A DNA stretch of 17,681 bases from positions 1 through 17,681 of the forward strand of contig JAEZVO010000015.1 of NCBI GenBank assembly GCA_023443125.1. The letters run 5' to 3'. The translations under genes were made by a program, and so were the position numbers. The notes beneath the pieces are model-generated. The model saw only the letters and a program-made list of their open reading frames with translations. It did not search any database and was not told the origin of the DNA. This DNA comes from Actinomycetes bacterium (GTDB lineage: Bacteria > Actinomycetota > Actinomycetes > Propionibacteriales > Propionibacteriaceae). Numbering within the stretch: position 1 is the stretch's first letter; every line of letters starts with the position of its first letter. Positions 12,198-17,681 of the stretch are shown here, piece after piece.

Positions 12198-13208
12198 CTA
12201 CGCGAGCGAGCCGTAGGTGGACTTCACCTGCTCCAACGCGCTCACGTATCCGGCGCGCTCGTACCGCGAGGCGTCGACGTCAGCAGGCACAGCCATCATG
12301 CCGCGCGCCTGCTCGAGGGTGAGCGAGTGCGCAGCGAGCCAGGATTCCAGCCCCGCAACCAGCGAGGCTGCATACCCCGCGCCGTGACGCACGAGCGCCG
12401 ACGTCGTCATCACCACATCAGCACCGGCCAGGATGTACTTCACCACATCCTCAGCTGCCTCGACGCCGGTGGTGGCGGCGAGCGATGCCTTCACCTTGTC
12501 GCGCAGGATGGCAATCCACGTCCTCGGCAGCTTCGCCTCACCCGGCTGCGACAAGCTAATCCCCGACGTCACCTCCATGCGCTCAATATCAATATCCGGC
12601 TGCAGGAAGCGGTTGAACAGCACCAGGCCATCGGCGCCCGCCTCATCGAGGCGCACACACATATTGCCCACCGATGAGAAGTACGGGCTGAGCTTCACCG
12701 CGACGGGGATGCTCAGCGTCTCCTTGACCGCAGCGACGATCTCCAGGTGCCGCTCCTCCACCTGCGCGCCGGTTGCGGTGAGATCACCCGGCACCAGGTA
12801 GATGTTCAGCTCCAGCGCCGCAGCGCCGGCATCTTCCAGGCGCTTCGCGGTCTGCGTCCAGGCCCCCACCGACGAGCCGTTCAGCGACGCGATCACCGGC
12901 ACCTCCGACGCCTTCGCCGCCCCCTCGATGAGCTCGAGGTACTTGCGGGAGGGGTCGAATTCCTCCACCACCATCGACGGGAAGAACGACGTGGCTTCGC
13001 CAAACATGTCGTCGAATTCCTCGGCCTCGGCGGTCACACGCTCTGCCTCGCGCCGCAGCTGCTCCTCGAACAGGGAGTACACCACGACGGCGCCAACACC
13101 CCCGTCACCGAGCTCGCGGATGCCGTCGACGGTCTGGCTCAGCGGCCCAGCGGAGGCCACCACCGGGTTGCGGAGCGTCAGCCCCATGTAGTTGGTCTCG
13201 AGATTCAT
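12198..13208 (-). CDS. dihydroorotate dehydrogenase-like protein linked to nifJ
   Basis: This FMN-type TIM-barrel protein has 336 aa from ATG 13208. The ATG overlaps the nifJ stop (ATGA) and has GAGGGAG 5 nt upstream; the longer frame to 13277 lies inside nifJ. Overall it matches the PyrD/PreA superfamily: an N-terminal substrate loop, VPVIASLNGSS (104-113), the FMN-lysine strand VKLSP (171-175) and a C-terminal phosphate-binding GADVVMTTSALVRHG. However, the DHOD ELNxSCPN catalytic segment reads ELNIYLVP (133-140), lacking the Cys/Ser base, and the usual TKS segment reads VYS (43-45). True dihydroorotate oxidation is therefore unlikely. Such DHOD-like genes commonly sit beside pyruvate:ferredoxin oxidoreductase genes, and a role in that electron path is an inference. 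Confidence 0.82.
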   Translation of the reverse strand: MNLETNYMGLTLRNPVVASAGPLSQTVDGIRELGDGGVGAVVVYSLFEEQLRREAERVTAEAEEFDDMFGEATSFFPSMVVEEFDPSRKYLELIEGAAKASEVPVIASLNGSSVGAWTQTAKRLEDAGAAALELNIYLVPGDLTATGAQVEERHLEIVAAVKETLSIPVAVKLSPYFSSVGNMCVRLDEAGADGLVLFNRFLQPDIDIERMEVTSGISLSQPGEAKLPRTWIAILRDKVKASLAATTGVEAAEDVVKYILAGADVVMTTSALVRHGAGYAASLVAGLESWLAAHSLTLEQARGMMAVPADVDASRYERAGYVSALEQVKSTYGSLA

Positions 13209-16200
13209 GAGTGCTCCCTCGTGTCTTCTGCGAAGTCTTCCGAGCGTGCCGCGGCTCGCTGTTCGTATTCTCTCCACCGACGATCCACGTGCGCCTGGGC
13301 GAGTTCCAGCAGGCGCTCGGCCTCGTCAGGACGAGCTACCTTCAGCGCCTTGTACCGGATCTCCCGCGAGTGGTACTCCTCAAGCCTCAGGCGTGGGCGC
13401 GGCGAGTCGAGCAGGAACGGGTTGCCGCCCTGGTCGCGGATCACCGGGTTGTAGCGCATGAGCGGCCAGTGGCCGGAGTTCACGGCCTTGTACTGCTGGT
13501 CGAGCCCGTTGCGCAGGTCGTAGCCGTGGGCGATGCAGTGGCTGTAGGCAATGATGAGGCTCGGCCCGTCGTAGGCCTCGGCCTCGCGGAACGCCTTGAG
13601 CGTCTGCTGTGGGTCGGCACCCAGCGCCACCCTCGCGACGTACACCGTGCCGTACGCGGTGGCCTGCAGCGCGAGGTCCTTCTTGTACGTAGTCTTGCCG
13701 CCGGAGGCGAACTTCGCGACGGCACCCAGCGGCGTCGACTTGGATGCCTGGCCGCCGGTGTTCGAGTACACCTCCGTGTCGAGCACGAGCACGTTGATAT
13801 TGCGCCCGGAGGCGAGCACGTGGTCGAGGCCGCCGGAGCCGATGTCGTAGGCCCAGCCGTCGCCGCCGACGATCCACACGGAGCGTCGCAGCAGGTGGTC
13901 CGCGACACTCAGCAGATCGCGCGCTTCGGGCCCATCCATGTCGACGAGGATGTCCATCAGGCGCTCCACTCGCTCGCGCTGCGCGACGAGATCAGAGCTG
14001 TCGAGCTGTTCGTTGGCGAGGATCGCGTCGACGAGTTCGTCGTCGCCGATCTCTGACCGCAGCTCTTCCAGACGCGTGCGCGCCAGCTCGGAGTGCACGT
14101 CGGCGGCCAGCCGCATGCCGAGCCCGAACTCGGCGTTGTCTTCGAACAGCGAGTTCGACCACGCCGGGCCACGCCCGTGCGCGTTCTTCGCCCATGGCGT
14201 GGTGGGCAAGTTGCCGCCGTAGATGGACGAGCAGCCGGTGGCGTTGGCCACCATGAGGCGGTCGCCGAACAGCTGCGTCATGAGCTTCAGGTACGGCGTC
14301 TCGCCACAGCCCGAGCAGGCGCCGGAGAACTCGAACAGCGGCTCCAGGAACTGCGTGCCGCGCACGGTGCCGAAGTCGACGCGCTCGCGGGCGTTCATGG
14401 GGATCTGCTCGAAGAACTTCACGGCCTCGCGCTCGGCAGTGCGGTCGAGTTTGGGCTCGAGGTTGATGGCGCGACGGTGTGGCTGGTCGATCGGCTTCAC
14501 CGGGCACGCCTCGACGCACAACCCGCAGCCTGTGCAGTCCTCGGCGTACACCTGGAGGGTGTAGTTCGTGTCCGGCAAACCGGCGGCGTTGAGCGGCGCG
14601 GTGAGGAACCCGTCGGGTGCCCCCTCTGCGGCCTCGGTGGGGTACGACTTGGCGCGCAGCACCGCATGGGGGCAGACGAACGCGCAGTTGCCGCACTGGA
14701 TGCAGGCCTCGTTGTCCCACACCGCGATGATGTCGGAGATGTTGCGCTTCTCGTACTTCGTCGTGCCCGACGGGTACGAGCCGTCGACGGGCAGGGCCGA
14801 GACGGGCAGGTGCTCGCCGCGGTCGGCGAGCATTTCCGCGGTGACGGTGCGCACGAACTCGGGCGCGTCGTCGGGCACCGGAGCGAGCATACTGTGCCCC
14901 GAGGCGCCGCCCGGCGTCACCTCAAACATATGCTCGAGCGACGCGTCTACCGCAACGTGATTCTTGCGCACGATCTCGGCGGATTTGCGCATGTACGTCT
15001 TGGTGATGGAGTCCTTGATGGCCTTGATGGCCTCGTCGCGCGGCAGCACGCCAGAAATGGCGAAGAAACAGGTCTGCAAAATGGTGTTGGTGCGCGACCC
15101 AAGCCCGACGCTGCGCGCGACGGTGCCCGCGTCGACGGCGTACACCTTGAGGCCAAGCTCCTTGATGCGCTCCTGCACCGGCTCCGGGAGGTGGTCCCAG
15201 GTGGCATCGCCGTGGGGCGAGTTGATGAGGAACGTGGCGCCCGGCTTCGCGAACTGCAGCACATCGACGCGCTCCAGGATCGACCAGTGGTGACAGCCGA
15301 TGAAGCCCGCCTGCCCGACGAGGTACGGCGCCTGAATGGGGTTGGGGCCGAACCTCAGGTGCGAGACGGTGCGCGAGCCGGACTTCTTCGAGTCGTAGAC
15401 GAAGTAGCCCTGCGCGAACGTGTTGTCGCGGTGCCCGAGAATCTTGATGGTGTTCTTGTTGGCGCCGACGGTGCCGTCGGAGCCCATGCCGTAGAAGACG
15501 GCGGCGAGCGTGTCGGAGTCGGAGAGATCGAACGACGTGTCGTAGTCGATCGAGAGGTGGGTGACGTCGTCGTTGATGCCGACGGTGAACCGCGGCTTCG
15601 GATCGTCCTTGGCCAGCTCGTCGAAGCACGCCTTCGCCATGGCGGGCGTGAACTCCTTGCTCGACAGGCCGTAGCGGCCGCCGATCATGCGAGGCAGCAC
15701 CTCACGCTGGCCGTTCGCGACGGATTCCGCCAGCGCCGACGACACGTCGAGGAACAGCGGTTCGCCGGCGGCGCCGGGCTCCTTGGTGCGGTCGAGCACG
15801 GCCACCTTGCGCACGGTGGCGGGGATGGCGTCGAGGAGCTGCTCGACGGGGAGCGGGCGGTACAGGCGGACGAACACCACGCCCACCTTTTCGCCGTGGG
15901 CGTTGAGGTGGTCGACCACTGGCAGCAGGGTTTCGTAGCCGGAGCCCATCACGACGATCACGCGGTCGGCGTCGTCGGCACCATGGTATTCGACGAGGTG
16001 GTACTGGCGTGCGGTGATGCCGGCCAGCTCGTCCATCGCGGATTGCACGATGCCGGGCACCGCGTTGTAGAACGGGTTCGCGGTCTCGCGCGACTGGAAG
16101 TAAGTGTCCGGGTTCTGCGCGGTGCCGCGGATGAACGGATGCGCCGGGCTGAGTGCGCGTCTGCGGTGCTCCATCACCAGCTCGTTGGGCACGAAGGCGC

Positions 16201-16768
16201 GCAGTTCGTCGTCGGAGATCTTGGTGAGCGTGTTGAGCTCGTGCGAGGTGCGGAACCCGTCGAAAAAGTGCACGAACGGCACGCGTGCCTCGAGCGTGGC
16301 GCGGTGCGCGATGGCCGCCATATCGTGCGCTTCTTGCACGCTCGCGGAGCTCAACATGGCGACGCCCGTCTGGCGCACGGCCATGACGTCCTGGTGGTCG
16401 CCGAAGATGCTGAGGCCCTGCGTGGCCAGTGAACGCGCGGCGACGTGGAACACCGTCGACGTGAGCTCGCCCGCGATGCGGTACATGTTGGGAATCATCA
16501 GCAACAGGCCCTGCGAGGCCGTGAACGTCGTCGAGAGCGCGCCGCCTTGGAGGGCGCCATGCATCGTGCCGGCGGCGCCACCTTCCGACTGCATCTCGAT
16601 CACCGTCGGGACGGTGCCGTACACGTTCTTGCGGTTGCGCGCCGACCACTCGTCGGCGAGCTCCGCCATCGTCGACGACGGCGTAATGGGGTAGATGGAG
16701 CACAGTTCGCTCAGTCGATAGGCGACGTCGGCCGCCGCCTCGTTACCGTCGATGATTGCCTTGGTCAT
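13205..16768 (-). CDS. nifJ: pyruvate:ferredoxin (flavodoxin) oxidoreductase
   Basis: This single-chain PFOR of 1187 aa, normal for the family, oxidises pyruvate with CoA to acetyl-CoA and CO2 and reduces ferredoxin or flavodoxin. The N-terminal pyruvate/TPP domain begins TKAIIDGNEAAADVAYRLSE and contains the YPITPSS motif. Two 4Fe-4S sites are visible: CIQCGNCAFVCP near residues 688-699 and CTGCGLCVEACPVKP near 743-757. A third cluster is bound through SGACSGCGETPY near 810. The TPP/Mg domain has GGDGWAYDIGSGGLDH and LDTEVYSNTGGQASKS near 965-1010. The start ATG shares one base with the upstream stop (TGATG), and GGAAGG lies inside the upstream gene as ribosome-binding site. PFOR is oxygen-sensitive, suggesting an anaerobic or facultative lifestyle. 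Confidence 0.97.
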   Translation of the reverse strand: MTKAIIDGNEAAADVAYRLSELCSIYPITPSSTMAELADEWSARNRKNVYGTVPTVIEMQSEGGAAGTMHGALQGGALSTTFTASQGLLLMIPNMYRIAGELTSTVFHVAARSLATQGLSIFGDHQDVMAVRQTGVAMLSSASVQEAHDMAAIAHRATLEARVPFVHFFDGFRTSHELNTLTKISDDELRAFVPNELVMEHRRRALSPAHPFIRGTAQNPDTYFQSRETANPFYNAVPGIVQSAMDELAGITARQYHLVEYHGADDADRVIVVMGSGYETLLPVVDHLNAHGEKVGVVFVRLYRPLPVEQLLDAIPATVRKVAVLDRTKEPGAAGEPLFLDVSSALAESVANGQREVLPRMIGGRYGLSSKEFTPAMAKACFDELAKDDPKPRFTVGINDDVTHLSIDYDTSFDLSDSDTLAAVFYGMGSDGTVGANKNTIKILGHRDNTFAQGYFVYDSKKSGSRTVSHLRFGPNPIQAPYLVGQAGFIGCHHWSILERVDVLQFAKPGATFLINSPHGDATWDHLPEPVQERIKELGLKVYAVDAGTVARSVGLGSRTNTILQTCFFAISGVLPRDEAIKAIKDSITKTYMRKSAEIVRKNHVAVDASLEHMFEVTPGGASGHSMLAPVPDDAPEFVRTVTAEMLADRGEHLPVSALPVDGSYPSGTTKYEKRNISDIIAVWDNEACIQCGNCAFVCPHAVLRAKSYPTEAAEGAPDGFLTAPLNAAGLPDTNYTLQVYAEDCTGCGLCVEACPVKPIDQPHRRAINLEPKLDRTAEREAVKFFEQIPMNARERVDFGTVRGTQFLEPLFEFSGACSGCGETPYLKLMTQLFGDRLMVANATGCSSIYGGNLPTTPWAKNAHGRGPAWSNSLFEDNAEFGLGMRLAADVHSELARTRLEELRSEIGDDELVDAILANEQLDSSDLVAQRERVERLMDILVDMDGPEARDLLSVADHLLRRSVWIVGGDGWAYDIGSGGLDHVLASGRNINVLVLDTEVYSNTGGQASKSTPLGAVAKFASGGKTTYKKDLALQATAYGTVYVARVALGADPQQTLKAFREAEAYDGPSLIIAYSHCIAHGYDLRNGLDQQYKAVNSGHWPLMRYNPVIRDQGGNPFLLDSPRPRLRLEEYHSREIRYKALKVARPDEAERLLELAQAHVDRRWREYEQRAAARSEDFAEDTREHS

Positions 16769-17681
16769 CAGTTGCTACCTTCCGGGATCATCTCGATCGC
16801 GTGCACGGGGCACTGCTCGTAACAGGTGGCGCATCCGGTGCATCGCTCGTAATCAAAGCGGTATCGGTTGCCTGGTCCGAGCTTGATCACCGCATCTTCA
16901 GGGCAGGCGCCGTAGCAGCCGTCGCACTCGAAGCAGTTGCCGCAGCTCAAGCAGCGCTGCGCCTCGAAGCGGGCCTCCTCCGCGGTCAGCGACTGCACCA
17001 CTTCCTGGAAGTCAGCGATGCGCTCGGTGGCGTCGGCTTCTTGCTGGGCGCGACGCTCGTGCCCGCCGAAGTACCACAGGTTCATGGTGTCGAGGCGGAC
17101 TTCCTGGCGCTTGGGCGCCGGGTCGTGCACCTCCATGTTGAGCCAGGCGTCGATGCGTTTGGCGGCGCGTTTGCCGTGACCGGTGCCGATGGTGACGGTG
17201 CGGTCGGAGGGCACCATGTCGCCACCGGCGAAGATGCCGGGCACGGCGGTCATGAGCGTGTCGGGGTCGACGTCGACGACGTCGTCGTGGAAGGCCATGC
17301 CGGGGATGTCATGCAGGAACGCGGTGTCGGCGCGCTGACCCAGCGCGAGGATCACCGTGTCGGCTTCCAACGTCTCGTACTTGCCGGTGCCGACGGCCTT
17401 GCCGTTCTCGTCGAGTTCCATGATCTCGACGGTGACGGCCTCGGAGCCCATCTCCTTGATGGTGCGCAGCCAGTTTATCTTGACGCCCTCGCGTTCGGCG
17501 TCCATGCGCTCCTCTTCGTGCGCCGGCATCTGCTCCTGGGTGCGCCGATACACGACGACGGACTCCTCCGCGCCGAGGCGACGGGCGACGCGGGCGGCGT
17601 CCATAGCGGTGTTGCCGCCGCCGTAGATGGCCACGCGACGGCCGATCACCGGGCGCTCGCCCGAGGCCACGTCGCGCAGGA
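16768..17681 (-). CDS. GltD-like FAD/iron-sulfur NAD(P)H oxidoreductase, 5' end outside window
   Basis: The C-terminal 304 residues are visible; the frame runs off the right edge, and the in-frame GTG at 17670 is internal. The NADPH-binding loop AIYGGGNTAMDAARVARRLG and the FAD-closing GIFAGGDMVPSDRTVTIGTGHGKRAA are those of the GltD/NfnB/AegA flavoprotein family. The C-terminus carries ferredoxin-like clusters with CLSCGNCFECDGCYGACP and CTGCATCYEQCPVHAIE. It overlaps nifJ by one base, so it is co-transcribed and probably co-translated. The likely job, by context, is moving electrons between the PFOR electron carrier and NADP(H). No partner glutamate synthase large subunit is seen here, so a glutamate synthase role is not supported. 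Confidence 0.85.
   Translation of the reverse strand, partial: LRDVASGERPVIGRRVAIYGGGNTAMDAARVARRLGAEESVVVYRRTQEQMPAHEEERMDAEREGVKINWLRTIKEMGSEAVTVEIMELDENGKAVGTGKYETLEADTVILALGQRADTAFLHDIPGMAFHDDVVDVDPDTLMTAVPGIFAGGDMVPSDRTVTIGTGHGKRAAKRIDAWLNMEVHDPAPKRQEVRLDTMNLWYFGGHERRAQQEADATERIADFQEVVQSLTAEEARFEAQRCLSCGNCFECDGCYGACPEDAVIKLGPGNRYRFDYERCTGCATCYEQCPVHAIEMIPEGSN

Noticed and set aside
12198..13208. Genuine PyrD of pyrimidine biosynthesis, supported by the nearby uracil permease
   Set aside because: Both the catalytic Cys/Ser and flavin-side Lys motifs are missing, and the gene is coupled to nifJ rather than to pyr genes.
14093..16432. 779-codon + strand reading frame antisense to nifJ
   Set aside because: nifJ on the - strand is unmistakable over the same bases. 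The antisense product is Arg/Val/His/Gly-rich, as expected from codon-position GC bias.

Overview
The window is a mostly high-GC, gene-dense bacterial chromosome segment. It looks like an actinobacterium, most likely a member of the Propionibacteriaceae or a close relative. This is inferred from a DtxR/IdeR-type iron box, a Glp/GlpR divisome pair, an FmdB-type zinc ribbon of the actinobacterial Ruc type, a large pyruvate:ferredoxin oxidoreductase, and dispersed hairpin repeats of the GGTTGAGTAGC...GTATCGAAACC type. Genus-level assignment cannot be made by reading alone.

Layout. (1) 121-3835, + strand: a four-gene metal ABC transporter operon (lipoprotein, ATPase, two permeases) behind a promoter whose -10 sits inside a near-consensus iron box, followed by a 23-bp palindrome. 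Its base composition is visibly lower in GC than the rest. (2) 3930-6025, - strand: glp (a MoeA/gephyrin-like protein with degenerate catalytic motifs) followed by glpR (its membrane partner, also known as SepX). (3) 6044-8289, + strand: folate cyclo-ligase, an FmdB/Ruc-type zinc ribbon protein, a first hairpin-repeat cluster, an SAF-domain membrane protein and mscL. glp and the cyclo-ligase diverge across only 18 bp and both look leaderless. (4) 8348-10073, - strand: a eukaryotic-type UDP-glucose pyrophosphorylase overlapping a small unknown gene. (5) 10141-10620: a second, composite hairpin-repeat cluster, tRNA-Arg(CCU) and a strong hairpin terminator. (6) 10675-17681, - strand: an FAD/iron-sulfur GltD-like oxidoreductase (cut by the window edge), pyruvate:ferredoxin oxidoreductase nifJ and a dihydroorotate-dehydrogenase-like protein, tightly overlapped. 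After an unusual 17-bp inverted-repeat region comes an NCS2 uracil/xanthine permease.

How the parts fit. Regions 2-3 match, from memory, the Mycobacterium tuberculosis locus Rv0985c-Rv0996 (mscL, Ruc, cyclo-ligase, galU, moeA1/Glp, rimJ, Rv0996/GlpR). Here galU and rimJ are absent from between the others, and an unrelated-fold-family UGPase lies nearby. Region 6 is an anaerobic pyruvate-oxidation module: nifJ yields reduced ferredoxin or flavodoxin, and the GltD-like flavoprotein could pass electrons to NADP. The DHOD-like third protein has lost the usual DHOD catalytic motifs, so it is probably not pyrimidine biosynthesis. No phage, transposase, CRISPR or toxin-antitoxin gene was seen.
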